Part shown: in pieces, positions 44,801 through 53,889 of the stretch
How the letters are laid out: each line of letters starts with the position of its first letter
How positions within the stretch are numbered: the stretch's first letter is position 1
Assembly (NCBI GenBank): GCA_009773765.1
Contig: WTWZ01000022.1
Coordinates: 11,081-72,283, forward strand
DNA: 61,203 bases
DNA from: Prolixibacteraceae bacterium
GTDB lineage: Bacteria > Bacteroidota > Bacteroidia > Bacteroidales > Prolixibacteraceae
Direction of reading: 5' to 3'
The notes under the pieces: generated by a model
The model's input: only the letters and a program-made list of their open reading frames with translations
What the model was told of the DNA's origin: nothing
Databases searched by the model: none
Made by a program: the position numbers and the translations under genes

Positions 44801-45482
44801 GCCTCCAATCCCACAGGTTGAAGAGTGGGCAAAACTCATCCTGCTTGAAAAGGAAAAAAGCCTTATCGGGATTTACCTTACCTCACATCCTCTCGATGAT
44901 TACCGGCTCGAAATTGAAAGTTTCTGCTCGCGCGATGTATTTCTGAAAGACCTGAACAACGATATTGAAAACTATAAGAACAAAGACCTTACTTTTGGCG
45001 GAATGGTTACAGCATCGCGCGAGGCAACCTCGAAAAACGGAAACCCGTTCAGTTCATTTACTTTGTCAGATTATACCGATACGTATGAATTTTTTCTGTT
45101 CGGGCAGGACTATGTAAACTTTCAAAAATACTGCAAAACAGGTCTGTTCCTGCTGGTAAAGGGCAGCGTAAAACAACGGTACAATGGCGACAGTTACGAA
45201 TTCAAAATAGCTCAAATCGAGTTACTTTCCGAAGTCAGGAAAAACTATGTAAAAAGTATTACACTCAACCTTCCGGTTCAGATTTTGAGCAACGATGTCG
45301 TAGAACGTATTGAAACAATGGCGGTAAACAATAAAGGAAATACATTGTTGAAATTCAATTTTTACAACCTGGAGAATAACATGAATGTCCAGATGTTCTC
45401 GCGAACTGCAAAAATAAACCTTACCGATTCGTTCTTAAAGTTCTTTGATGAGGAGCTGAACATTACGTATAGGATTAATTAA
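41835..45482 (+). CDS. dnaE: DNA polymerase III alpha subunit
   Basis: The 1215-residue protein is a DnaE1-type replicative polymerase. The N-terminal PHP domain has THLHVHSQYSILDGAAS and LALTDHGTMFG. The palm carries VGPGRGSAAGS and the catalytic Asp pair PDVDIDFDDDGRQLV. The fingers and helix-hairpin-helix follow (FQEQVMLLSRLLANF, AFNKSHSVCYAYIAYQTGYL), and a C-terminal OB fold lies at about 1010-1100 (LTFGGMVTASREAT). Length fits the family. It starts with ATG at 41835; 52 bases separate its stop from trxA, so the two could be cotranscribed. Confidence 0.97.
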   Translation: MIPFTHLHVHSQYSILDGAASVNALVDKAKKDGMKALALTDHGTMFGIKEFHETCKKSGIKPILGCETYVAERTIHDKKDKVDRSGYHLILLAKNEKGYKNLIKLISIANNEGFYYKPRTDKTLLEKYSEGLIVSSSCLGGEIPSLLMNNQIKDAEDAILWYKSIFGSDYYLELQRHPSELPRQREEVYDKQVQVNKLIISLAKKFGVKMIATNDVHFTNAEDADAHDLLICLNTGKDVDDQSRMRYTKQEWFKTQKEMNGLFADVPEAIFNTAEVVEKISDYELNAAPIMPVFPIPAAFGTEADFQVKYPEYVLRQEFTDESFERLGGFEKVVRVKLEAAYLKHLTYIGAKERYGDPAPEDIVARLEFELDTIKRMGFPGYFLITQDFINKAREMGVIVGPGRGSAAGSAVAYCTGITNIDPIKYDLLFERFLNPDRISLPDVDIDFDDDGRQLVLDYVTEKYGADRVAHICTFGTMATKMAIRDVARVLKLPLPEADRLAKLVPDTPKMTFEKAFKESPDLKKEKFSNNQLVVKTLKFAETLEGSVRQSGVHACGVIISRDPITDHIPLMPTKDEAKLLTTQYDGRFVESIGLLKMDFLGLKTLSIIREALDNIKLSKGLKIDIDHIPLNDEKTYELFSRGETTAVFQFESDGMKKHLRDLKPNRFEDLVAMNALYRPGPMKYIANYVARKHGREKVDYDLPLMEKYLSETYGITVFQEQVMLLSRLLANFTRGDSDTLRKSMGKKDIQVMNKLKVKFVEGCKANFQFIDECNLKGKKVEDIIEKIWKDWQAFAEYAFNKSHSVCYAYIAYQTGYLKAHFPAEFMAANLSRNLSNITDITKLMTECKRMKLNVLGPDVNESFIKFTASKAGGIRFGMGAIKGVGAGAAQDIITARQKHGEFKNIFEFVENVNLQTVNKKNLEALAIAGAFDNLGGIKRSSLFAGDDENDSTTFIEKLIRYGNLVQQEKNSAQQSLFGAMGRSQSIKKPPIPQVEEWAKLILLEKEKSLIGIYLTSHPLDDYRLEIESFCSRDVFLKDLNNDIENYKNKDLTFGGMVTASREATSKNGNPFSSFTLSDYTDTYEFFLFGQDYVNFQKYCKTGLFLLVKGSVKQRYNGDSYEFKIAQIELLSEVRKNYVKSITLNLPVQILSNDVVERIETMAVNNKGNTLLKFNFYNLENNMNVQMFSRTAKINLTDSFLKFFDEELNITYRIN

Positions 45483-45534
45483 CTATTTTTGCGCGGACAT
45501 TGAATGAAATATTAACAGTTAAAAAAACAATATT

Positions 45535-45852
45535 ATGGCTTTAGAAATTACAGACGCCAATTTTGAAGAATTGGTGGTAAAATCGGACAAACCGGTAATG
45601 ATTGATTTTTGGGCAGTTTGGTGCGGGCCATGCCGTATGATTGCACCTATTGTTGAGGAAATGGCGCACGAATACGAGGGGAAAGCAGTGATTGGCAAAG
45701 TGGACGTTGACTCAAATCCCAATGTGGCAATGAAATACGGAATCAGGAATATTCCGACAGTTCTTTTCGTAAAAGGCGGACAAGTGGTTGACAAACAGAT
45801 TGGCGCCGCACCTAAAGCTGCATTTACCGCAAAATTAGATGCTATATTATAA
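45535..45852 (+). CDS. trxA: Thioredoxin
   Basis: The 105-residue protein has the thioredoxin fold with the active site WCGPCRM (Cys32-type pair within FWAVWCGPC) and the cis-Pro loop RNIPTVLFVKGG. It reduces protein disulfides in the cytoplasm. The ATG lies in an AAACAATATTATGG context typical of the phylum. A long perfect hairpin with a T-run follows. Confidence 0.97.
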   Translation: MALEITDANFEELVVKSDKPVMIDFWAVWCGPCRMIAPIVEEMAHEYEGKAVIGKVDVDSNPNVAMKYGIRNIPTVLFVKGGQVVDKQIGAAPKAAFTAKLDAIL

Positions 45853-45879
45853 AGGAATGAATTATTCGGTTATTTCAAG

Positions 45880-45922
45880 CCACAGATTCACAAGTGCTTA
45901 AATCTGTGAATCTGTGGTTTTT
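45880..45922 (+). terminator. Long perfect hairpin with T-run after trxA
   Basis: CCACAGATTCACA (45880-45892) pairs perfectly with TGTGAATCTGTGG (45905-45917) and is followed by TTTTT. One arm also occurs at 20696-20712 with one change, so this terminator belongs to a dispersed repeat. Confidence 0.8.
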
Positions 45923-45975
45923 GTATTATTTCCCACAACAATTTCCATTTCTGATTTATAACCATTTTAATCATT

Positions 45976-46905
45976 TTGAAAAACATTTTCGATATAGAAC
46001 AGTTTCACCAGTTCGATAACCTGGGTTTGATTGCCCGCGAGGTGGTTGAAGGGTTTATTACCGGTTTGCACCGAAGCCCGTTTCATGGGTTTTCGGTTGA
46101 ATTTGCCGAACACCGCCTTTACAACCAGGGAGAATCGACAAAAAACATCGACTGGAAACTGTTCGCCCGTACCGATAAATTATTTGTAAAACAGTACGAG
46201 GAGGAAACCAACCTGCGCTGCCAGTTGGTTATTGATACCTCTTCGTCAATGCTTTTCCCATATTCAAAAGGCGAAAAACATTTACGCAACAAACTGGCTT
46301 TTTCGGTTTACACTGCGGCCGCGCTCATTTATCTTTTACGCCAGCAGCGCGATGCCGTCGGCCTGACACTTTTTTCAAACGAAATTGAGTTCAACGCCAG
46401 CCCAAGAATTTCGTCGGTAAATGCCGAGCTGATGTACGGAAAATTATCGGAACTGATAATGCCCGAAAATGCCCACCTGCGGAAAAACACAAACACCACC
46501 GGAGTTTTGCACCAGATTGCCGAAAATATCCACAAACGTTCGCTGGTAATAATTTTCAGCGATATGCTCGACAACCGGAAAACCGACGAACTTTTTTCGG
46601 CGCTTCAGCATTTGCGGTACAATAAACACGAGGTTATTTTATTTCACGTAACCGATCATGCTTTGGAGCGCGAATTTCAATTCAGCTACCGGCCACACAA
46701 ATTTGTTGATTTGGAAAGCGGACAAATTGTAAAATTCAACCCGGCTGAAGTTAAAGCCCACTATATTTCAACCGTAAATTCCTATTTCGAAGATTTAAAA
46801 GTGAAATGCGGCCAGTACCAGATTGACCTTGCCGAAGCCGATATCAACAAAGATTTTGCACAGGTACTGCTTTCGTTTTTGGTAAAGCGGAAAAAGCTTT
46901 ATTAA
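45976..46905 (+). CDS. DUF58 (vWA-like) protein
   Basis: The 309-residue protein has the DUF58 signature GESTKNIDWKLFARTDKLFVK (residues 52-72, split here only by the motif's own length) and a von Willebrand A-like domain with the metal-site DTSSSM and a later IFSDMLD. It lacks membrane helices. DUF58 proteins often pair with a MoxR ATPase and other vWA proteins in envelope maintenance, but no such partner is adjacent here. No ATG is available near the start; TTG at 45976 is the likely initiator, following ACCATTTTAATCAT. Confidence 0.87.
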   Translation: MKNIFDIEQFHQFDNLGLIAREVVEGFITGLHRSPFHGFSVEFAEHRLYNQGESTKNIDWKLFARTDKLFVKQYEEETNLRCQLVIDTSSSMLFPYSKGEKHLRNKLAFSVYTAAALIYLLRQQRDAVGLTLFSNEIEFNASPRISSVNAELMYGKLSELIMPENAHLRKNTNTTGVLHQIAENIHKRSLVIIFSDMLDNRKTDELFSALQHLRYNKHEVILFHVTDHALEREFQFSYRPHKFVDLESGQIVKFNPAEVKAHYISTVNSYFEDLKVKCGQYQIDLAEADINKDFAQVLLSFLVKRKKLY

Positions 46906-47018
46906 CCTCCAGGTTGCTTTTCTGTTTCAATTCCTTATTTTTGCCCTGATTTTCGATTTACCACGACTTCAAATTAAAATGAAGTGAAAGAAACCGATAA
47001 CCTGAAAATTTTGGAAAA

Positions 47019-48806
47019 ATGAACTTGCAAAAGCGTTTAATCATCGCATCTTTTATCTTGATTTTACCGGTTTTTAATTCCATTGCCCAACCCGGTGGGC
47101 CAATTCCCGATTTAAAGCAATTCTGTTCGCAGCAAAAAGGTTTTAATCTTTTGGGGAAGTTTGATGTTTCGTGGAGCAACACAGGTTTTACCCAGAAGGA
47201 ATTCAGCACAATTAAAGAATTGGGTTTTAATTTTGTCCGCCTTCCGCTCGATTACAGAACATACACACAGGCCGGCAACTGGGACAATTTCATTGAAACC
47301 CAGATAGCTAAAATTGATCAGGCCATTGTTTGGGGCGAACAATATAATGTGCATGTTTGCATCAACCTGCACCGGGCGCCCGGATATTGTGTAAACCCCG
47401 CAACACTCCCTGCCAGTCAGCAGTTAAATCTCTGGACCGATAGCGTGGCGCAAAAGGCATTTGTAAAACACTGGGAATTTTTTGCCAATCGTTACAAAAA
47501 CGTTCCAGCCGGCCGTCTAAGCTTCAACCTTGTAAACGAACCCAGCAATGTTACAGAATTGGTTTACGTTACAGTAATGAAAAAGGCAATTGGTGCAATA
47601 CACAAAATCACCCCCCACCGGGTGATTTTTGTTGACGGCCTGGACTACGGGCGAAAAATTCTGATTTCGTTGAAGGACGAGCCAAACATCGCACAGGCAA
47701 TGCACAGTTACGACCCCTTTCAGCTTACACATTACAGGGCCGAATGGGTAAACGGTTCGTTTGACTGGCCCGTTCCGAAATGGCCAATGCTGAATGTTTC
47801 GAATTATTTGTATGGCTCCTGGAAAAGCGATTATAAAAGTACGCTTGTTCTTCAAGGTAATTTCCCGAAAGGAACTGAAGTTATTGTGAATGTCGGGCAG
47901 GTTTCTACAGAATCCACACTCCGGATATTGGCCGGAAATAAGGCTTTATTATCGAAAAAGTTTGTTTGCGGGCCTGAATTAGGGGCCGATTTCACCAAAA
48001 TTGTGCAAACCCAGTGGGGTTACCAGAACATTTCAAATAAGGACTTTTCGGCAACATTAACCGAACAGGCATCGGGAATTTCGTTCGACAACACTTCGGG
48101 TGATTGGATGACCATTAATTCCATATCAATTAAATTGGGCGATTCGATAAAAACTTACACACTCTCCGACAATACCTGGGGGAAAAAACAGGAAACTTAC
48201 ACGATTGATGATAACGGTAACCTGAAAGATTCGAAAGGCGAAAATTTACTCCCGTTTAAAGATTACAAACTGTTTTTCGATACGGCAAATGAGAATAATA
48301 TTCCGGTGATGGTGCAGGAATTTGGGGTACATAACCAAACACCGCATTCAGTGGCAGTTGCTTTTCTTGCCGATTTGAGCGCATTTTTCAGGGAACAAAA
48401 TGTTGGCTGGGCGCTTTGGAACTTAACCGGAAGTTTTGGCATTTTGAACAGTTCGCGGACCGATTGCGCTTACGAAACATACCAGGGCTACAAACTCGAC
48501 CGCGCCATGCTTGATGCACTGACCAAATCTGGAACTACATTTTCTTCATCGTTGAACAACCGCTTTTCAGAACTGGTTTACCCCTCGCCGGCCAGAAATA
48601 AATTGTTTTTTAAAGTAAACGGTTTCAACGGCTGGCTTAAAATTGAAATCAGGGATATTACAGGCAGGCTGCAAAAATCATTCAAATTAGAACCATCAGG
48701 ATCAGAAACCATTACACTTGATATTTCGGGAATAAAAACAGGCTTGTACTTACTTTCTGCAACAAACAGGGCGCAGGTTTTTACCTCTAAATTTCTGGTT
48801 GAATAA
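47019..48806 (+). CDS. Secreted GH5 endoglucanase-type enzyme with T9SS sorting domain
   Basis: The 595-residue protein has a signal peptide (1-24, ending SIAQ). The GH5 barrel includes FNLLGKFDVSW, LGFNFVRLPLDYRTY, HVCINLHRAPGY, acid/base Glu in SFNLVNEPSN and nucleophile Glu in VMVQEFGVHN. A beta-rich insertion of about 130 residues (about 275-405) sits between the two catalytic glutamates. The C-terminal 75 residues (VYPSPARNKLFF, then IRDITGRLQKSF, then GLYLLSA) form a type A T9SS sorting domain, so it is exported to the surface. It likely cuts beta-glucan or mannan. It is monocistronic. Confidence 0.92.
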   Translation: MNLQKRLIIASFILILPVFNSIAQPGGPIPDLKQFCSQQKGFNLLGKFDVSWSNTGFTQKEFSTIKELGFNFVRLPLDYRTYTQAGNWDNFIETQIAKIDQAIVWGEQYNVHVCINLHRAPGYCVNPATLPASQQLNLWTDSVAQKAFVKHWEFFANRYKNVPAGRLSFNLVNEPSNVTELVYVTVMKKAIGAIHKITPHRVIFVDGLDYGRKILISLKDEPNIAQAMHSYDPFQLTHYRAEWVNGSFDWPVPKWPMLNVSNYLYGSWKSDYKSTLVLQGNFPKGTEVIVNVGQVSTESTLRILAGNKALLSKKFVCGPELGADFTKIVQTQWGYQNISNKDFSATLTEQASGISFDNTSGDWMTINSISIKLGDSIKTYTLSDNTWGKKQETYTIDDNGNLKDSKGENLLPFKDYKLFFDTANENNIPVMVQEFGVHNQTPHSVAVAFLADLSAFFREQNVGWALWNLTGSFGILNSSRTDCAYETYQGYKLDRAMLDALTKSGTTFSSSLNNRFSELVYPSPARNKLFFKVNGFNGWLKIEIRDITGRLQKSFKLEPSGSETITLDISGIKTGLYLLSATNRAQVFTSKFLVE

Positions 48807-49317
48807 TCCGGGAATTACTCCTCCGATCCCTTTATTACAGATGGTTTTTTTACCTGCCTTGTTCATGTAAATTCAATGTCCGGGGGAAAAATTTCATTTT
48901 CCGGGGGCACAGCGGAAATGGGTTTTATCCCATAAAACTGCGATTTGATTTCAAACAGAAACTGGTTTGCCCGAAATTATAATGTAGCCAGGCCGTTTAA
49001 GTTCCGCAATGGCAGCCATACGCATATTTTTTCACATATAATGTTAATAACACTCAAATAGGTTTTTATTTGCCTAAATATCAATGATATAAACAATTAA
49101 AAAATGTTAATATTTTTATGGGCCAACCAAACAAATGTTTTGATTTAATAATTTGTGAAATGATATATTTATTCACTTTTGTTTGAAAAACTCAACTTAT
49201 TGTCTGTCAGCATTTATTAATAACTGGAAGATAGCCTGAAATAAAGCAATGTATTAAAAACAGTGATATTTAATAATCGTTTAATAATTTTTTACAATGT
49301 TAAAATAAACTAAAAAC
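48807..49317. other. Long AT-rich intergenic region upstream of the TonB-dependent receptor
   Basis: About 510 bases hold no gene. CCGGGGG occurs twice (near 48880 and 48900). The rest becomes very AT-rich toward the promoter. Long leaders are common before receptor genes of this type, but I see no defined operator. Confidence 0.45.
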
Positions 49318-49325
49318 TATTTTTG
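49318..49325 (+). promoter_or_regulatory. -7 promoter element of the Oar-like receptor
   Basis: TATTTTTG matches TAnnTTTG, 24 bases before the ATG. The -33 element is not clear. Confidence 0.5.
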
Positions 49326-49349
49326 CAAACTAATTTTTAAAATACCAAT

Positions 49350-52300
49350 ATGAATAAAATGAAAAAACTATTATTGTCGATTTTAATGGTTTTCCTTACA
49401 GGGATTACCGTTTATTCACAGGTTACAACTTCAGGTTTAAGTGGAATAGTTTCCACTGCCGGGGGAGAAAAACTAGCGGGGGCAACAATTGTTGCGATAC
49501 ACGAACCTTCTGGTACTCAGTATGGAACAATCACAAACACCGAAGGGCAATTCACAATTCAATCAATGAGAGTTGGTGGTCCCTACACAGTGACAGTTAA
49601 TTTTGTGGGCTACGAAAAGGCGACTTACAACAACATTGCCTTGAGCCTGGGTTCGGCAGCCAGTTTAAATGTTACGTTATCCACCTCTGTTATAGAAGTT
49701 GACGAGGTTCTTGTTACGGGACGTAAAAGCGCGGTGTTCAGTTCATCCAGAACAGGGGCTGCAACTTCGGTAACCCGCGATGCAATTGACGCTTTACCTA
49801 CCATTAACCGTTCAATCAACGATTTTACCCGTCTGACGCCTCAAGCTTCAGGCCGTTCGTTTGTTGGGGCCGATGCCCGTTTTAACAATATTACCATCGA
49901 TGGTTCAATTTTTAATAACAGCTTCGGTTTGGCCGATCAACCTGGCGGAAGAACAGGATCTGCCCCTGTTTCCCTCGATGCTATAGAAGAAATACAGGTA
50001 AACATTGCCCCATACGATGTGCGTCAGGCAGGTTTTGTCGGCGCAGGCGTTAATGCCGTTACCCGAAGCGGTACCAACGAAATTAAAGGATCTGCATTTT
50101 ACACAAACCGGAACGAAAACCTGATTGGCAATAAAGCTTACGGAAAAGATGTGCTTTCAACAAACTTCAATGTAAATCAATATGGGGCAAGCCTTGGAGG
50201 CCCCATTATTAAAAACAAACTTTTCTTTTTTGCCAACGTTGAATTCGAACGCGATGCACGCCCGGGAACATCGTTTGTTGCCAACGATGGGACACAAAAA
50301 GTTGAAGGCAATGTTACAAGGGTTTTACGCACCGACCTTGATCAGCTCAGCACATTTCTAAAGGATAAATTTAATTATGCAACCGGCCCGTACGAAGGGT
50401 ACAACAATGAAACCCAAAGTAATAAAGCTTTGTTTAAAATCGATTACAATATCAGCGAAAACCATAAACTGAGTATCCGCTACAATTGGCTTGATTCAAA
50501 AGCCGATATTCTTGCTTCAAACAGTTCTTCATTGGGTTTCGGAAACCGCAGGACCAATTCAACTGCATTAAATTATCAGAACACCAATTATATTCAGTTT
50601 GAACAGATACATTCGGTAATTGCTGAGCTGAACTCAACATTTGGCAAATTCTCAAACAATTTGATTGCCGGTTATACTTACCAGAACGAAGACCGGGGTT
50701 CAAGGGGCGATTTCTTCCCATTGGTTGAGATACAGAACCAGACAACAACATATATTTCTTTCGGGTTCGAACCATTTACGCCAAACAACAGGCTGAAATA
50801 TTCAACCTTCCAGTTACAGGACAATATTTCATATTTAACAGGCAAACACCTGTTAACAGCAGGTTTTAATATTGAAAGGTTTTCTTTTGAAAATGTTTTC
50901 TTCCCGGGTTCGCAAAGTGTGTATGTATATAATAGTCTGGCCGATTTTTATACCGATGCCAACGCATATATTTCAAACCCAAATCAAAGCGCTTCAAATG
51001 TTACGCTAAGAAGGTTCCAGTTGCGTTATTCGGCATTGCCGGGCGGCGCCGAACCAATACAGCCAACCAAAGTAACTTATGCCGGTTTTTACCTTCAGGA
51101 CCAATTTACACTGAACGAAAGGGTTAAATTAACTGCCGGTATCCGTTTTGATGTTCCGTTCTTTGACGAAACAGGTTATGAAAACACTACAGTAACCGGG
51201 CAAACTTTCAGGGATCGTGATGGCAAAGACTACAAAATCAATACGGCCAAATTGCCCGACCCACATTTGCTTGTTTCCCCGCGTTTTGGGTTTAACTGGG
51301 ATGTTACCGGCGACAGGGCGTTGCAAATCAGGGGTGGTACTGGTATCTTCACCGGCCGCCCTGCTTTCGTGTGGATTTCAAACCAAATCGGGAATAACGG
51401 GGTACTCACCGGTTTCGATCAGACAGACAATACCAAAAACAGGCCTTTCAACCCTGATCCAAAGAAATACATTCCTGCAAACGCCAGTTTACCTTCGTCT
51501 TACGAACTTGCAGTTACCGATCCTGAATTCAGGTTCCCGCAAACCTGGAGATCGAATGTGGCTGCCGACGTAAAAATTCCTTTCGATCTGGTTGGTACAA
51601 TGGAATATATTTACAGCAAGGAAGTAAATGGCATGGGATATTTTAATGCCAACCTTCCGGCGCCAGCCAGGAACCTTGCAGGCGCCGATACGCGTCCGGT
51701 GTACACAAGCACCCGTATTAATTCAAACGTTGTAAACGCCATTACACTCGACAATTCAAATAACGGTTACAGCCACTCATTTGCAGTGAGCCTCGAAAAA
51801 CCGATGGACAAAGGATTTTTTGGAAAAGTGGCTTATGCATATGGTATTGCCAAAAATACAGTCGATCCAGGTTCAATTGCTGCAGGCTCTTATAACAACA
51901 ACCCAATCTCTGTTGACCCGAATAACGCTCCTTTGGCTTTCTCGGGCAACGATCAGCGCCACAGGTTTATTACTGCATTGTCGTACCGGATTGAGTATGC
52001 TAAATTGGGGGCAACACAGATGGGCCTTTTCCTCGAAGGCCGTACACAGGGCCGTTTTAATTATATTGCCTCTTCAGACCTGAACGGCGATGGCAACCGC
52101 AATGATTTGATTTTTGTTTCTAATACATCAGCCGATATGATTTTTGAAGATTACACACCCACAGGCGCATCAAAACCTTATACTGCCACAGAGCAGTCGG
52201 CCGATTGGGAAGCATTTATTTTACAGGATGCATATTTGAGTTCCATCAGGGGCAATTATTCAGAAAGAAATGGGGCTATTCTTCCGTGGGTTTGGAGGGC

Positions 52301-52607
52301 TGACTTTAACTTTACCCAGGATTTCTTTATTAATATTCAGGGTAAAAGAAACACAATTCAGTTAATGGTTAATGTGTTAAACATTGGCAACTTTATTAAT
52401 GACAAATGGGGTGTGGGATATATGGTTAATTCAACACAGCCTTTGAACTATCGAAGACTCGATGCAAATGGCAAACCGGTTTACCGCTTAAACACTATGG
52501 GTGTAGCCAGCGGCGAAATAGTGAAACTGGTTGATTCGTACAGCCGCAGCGCAAACATTGGCGATGTTTGGTCGGCACAGATTGGCATCCGCTATATTTT
52601 CAATTAG
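49350..52607 (+). CDS. TonB-dependent outer-membrane receptor, Oar-like
   Basis: The 1085-residue protein has a signal peptide (1-23, ending VYSQ). A carboxypeptidase-regulatory-like beta-sandwich (about 28-112; SGIVSTAGGEKLAGATIVA, GYEKATYNN) precedes a plug domain (VDEVLVTGRKSAVFSSSRTG, ARFNNITIDGSIFNN, LDAIEEIQVNIAPYDVRQAG). A beta-barrel with alternating aromatic strands ends QIGIRYIFN. This is the Oar/CarboxypepD_reg receptor group, linked in Bacteroidota to protein or peptide uptake and surface translocation and not to a SusD partner, and none is present here. A terminator follows, so it is monocistronic. Confidence 0.93.
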   Translation: MNKMKKLLLSILMVFLTGITVYSQVTTSGLSGIVSTAGGEKLAGATIVAIHEPSGTQYGTITNTEGQFTIQSMRVGGPYTVTVNFVGYEKATYNNIALSLGSAASLNVTLSTSVIEVDEVLVTGRKSAVFSSSRTGAATSVTRDAIDALPTINRSINDFTRLTPQASGRSFVGADARFNNITIDGSIFNNSFGLADQPGGRTGSAPVSLDAIEEIQVNIAPYDVRQAGFVGAGVNAVTRSGTNEIKGSAFYTNRNENLIGNKAYGKDVLSTNFNVNQYGASLGGPIIKNKLFFFANVEFERDARPGTSFVANDGTQKVEGNVTRVLRTDLDQLSTFLKDKFNYATGPYEGYNNETQSNKALFKIDYNISENHKLSIRYNWLDSKADILASNSSSLGFGNRRTNSTALNYQNTNYIQFEQIHSVIAELNSTFGKFSNNLIAGYTYQNEDRGSRGDFFPLVEIQNQTTTYISFGFEPFTPNNRLKYSTFQLQDNISYLTGKHLLTAGFNIERFSFENVFFPGSQSVYVYNSLADFYTDANAYISNPNQSASNVTLRRFQLRYSALPGGAEPIQPTKVTYAGFYLQDQFTLNERVKLTAGIRFDVPFFDETGYENTTVTGQTFRDRDGKDYKINTAKLPDPHLLVSPRFGFNWDVTGDRALQIRGGTGIFTGRPAFVWISNQIGNNGVLTGFDQTDNTKNRPFNPDPKKYIPANASLPSSYELAVTDPEFRFPQTWRSNVAADVKIPFDLVGTMEYIYSKEVNGMGYFNANLPAPARNLAGADTRPVYTSTRINSNVVNAITLDNSNNGYSHSFAVSLEKPMDKGFFGKVAYAYGIAKNTVDPGSIAAGSYNNNPISVDPNNAPLAFSGNDQRHRFITALSYRIEYAKLGATQMGLFLEGRTQGRFNYIASSDLNGDGNRNDLIFVSNTSADMIFEDYTPTGASKPYTATEQSADWEAFILQDAYLSSIRGNYSERNGAILPWVWRADFNFTQDFFINIQGKRNTIQLMVNVLNIGNFINDKWGVGYMVNSTQPLNYRRLDANGKPVYRLNTMGVASGEIVKLVDSYSRSANIGDVWSAQIGIRYIFN

Positions 52608-52630
52608 TAAGTTTTTAACTCAATTTAATA

Positions 52631-52659
52631 AGGGGTTCTTTCACAGGAGCCCCTTTTTT
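52631..52659 (+). terminator. Terminator after the Oar-like gene
   Basis: AGGGGTTC pairs with GAGCCCCT (one G-U pair), followed by six T residues. Confidence 0.75.
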
Positions 52660-52743
52660 GTATTCCACCCCCAAAAATATAGCATTCTAAAGCACAGAAA
52701 ATGAGCAACATAAAAATTATTTTAAAAATAATTTAATAATTTT

Positions 52744-52786
52744 AGTACTTTGTGTTGCATAGTACTGAAGTTATTATATATATTTG
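52744..52786 (+). promoter_or_regulatory. Promoter with twin AGTACT boxes, candidate PadR operator
   Basis: TTG (52755-52757), a 21-base spacer and TATATTTG (52779-52786) form a consensus promoter. Two copies of the palindrome AGTACT (52744-52749 and 52761-52766) bracket the -33 element. The PadR gene lies downstream in the same unit, so autoregulation is likely. Confidence 0.6.
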
Positions 52787-53021
52787 CAATACCAATAACA
52801 AGGTAAATGATAGTAGCAGTTTAAAAAAAGTTCTTTACAAGTTGTAACATTTAAAAACAAGCAGCGTCTTAAAGTTGAAATATTCAGAAAACAGAAACAG
52901 AAAACAAAGTCATTAAAACAAACAAAGCCATGAAACGAGCAATCACAAAAGCAGAAACAGAGAATACAATCCGATTGCGAGTTCCATCGAGTTCCATTAA
53001 AAAACAAAAAAATTAAACGAG

Positions 53022-53450
53022 ATGAAAACAAAAAACAATGTTCAGAAAACAGTTTCACGCTCATTAGCGGTAGTAGTAAGTTTTGTACTTATTAGTTTTA
53101 CAGTAACAGCACAGGATTTTTGGAAAACAGTTTTAACCAACAGCAGTTTTAATCAAATTGCGCTGGCCATGGTTGAAACATCGAAAAAGAAACATGTTTC
53201 TGAAAAAACATCCGGAACGAATGCCGTAAATTATTTTTATGAAAACGAAAGTGATGCAGTTCTGGTTGTTGAAAACTGGATGACCGGAAACGATTATTTT
53301 AAACCGGCAGCATTTATTCCGGCGGAAAAAGAAAAAGGTTTACGGGTAGAGGATTGGATGTTCAATGAAAATTTATTTTCAATTGAATCAGAAACAGAAA
53401 CTAAATTAAAGGTGGAAAACTGGATGATAAACAGCAAGGTTTGGAACTAA
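53022..53450 (+). CDS. Secreted protein with three VE(N/D)WM repeats
   Basis: The 142-residue protein has a signal peptide ending VTAQD (about 1-31). Its second half carries three spaced repeats: VLVVENWMTGNDYF, LRVEDWMFNENLF and LKVENWMINSKVW, each (V/L)xVE(N/D)WM followed by a Phe or Trp. I do not recognise a family. The gene is first in the unit with PadR, PspC and DUF4252 genes, behind a long A-rich leader of about 235 bases, pointing to an envelope role. Confidence 0.7.
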   Translation: MKTKNNVQKTVSRSLAVVVSFVLISFTVTAQDFWKTVLTNSSFNQIALAMVETSKKKHVSEKTSGTNAVNYFYENESDAVLVVENWMTGNDYFKPAAFIPAEKEKGLRVEDWMFNENLFSIESETETKLKVENWMINSKVWN

Positions 53451-53510
53451 AATTTCATCGTTTGCCCGCAAAAGTTAAGTTCGAATTATAAATCAGAAAA
53501 TATATATAAA

Positions 53511-53843
53511 ATGAAAATTGAAAATGCAAAGGCACAGATGAGGAAAGGGGTTCTGGAATACTGCATTTTGCTTGTTCTCGACGGAAAGCCACTCTATGCA
53601 AGTGATATTATAGCCGGACTGAAAGAAGCAAAAATGATAGTGGTCGAAGGAACGCTTTATCCATTACTTACCCGGCTCAAAAACACAGGTTTTTTAACCT
53701 ATCGCTGGGAAGAATCAACACAGGGGCCGCCCCGTAAATATTACGAATTAACCGACAGTGGACGTAAATTTCTGGGCGAACTCGAAGAATCGTGGAGAGA
53801 ATTGGTTGAAGCAGTCGCTAAAGTGAGAACTAACAAATCATAA
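53511..53843 (+). CDS. PadR-family transcriptional regulator
   Basis: The 110-residue winged-helix protein matches short PadR regulators: AQMRKGVLEYCILLVL, the recognition segment VVEGTLYPLLTRLKNTGFLT and the wing ESTQGPPRKYYELTDSGR. It lies between the secreted repeat protein and the PspC gene (60 and 46 bases). PadR-PspC neighbours are common in Bacteroidota; PadR would repress the operon until envelope stress. The twin AGTACT boxes upstream are the candidate site. Confidence 0.94.
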   Translation: MKIENAKAQMRKGVLEYCILLVLDGKPLYASDIIAGLKEAKMIVVEGTLYPLLTRLKNTGFLTYRWEESTQGPPRKYYELTDSGRKFLGELEESWRELVEAVAKVRTNKS

Positions 53844-53889
53844 TTTAAACTTATAGTCAACAGAATTTAATTCAAAAAAAATAAATGAA

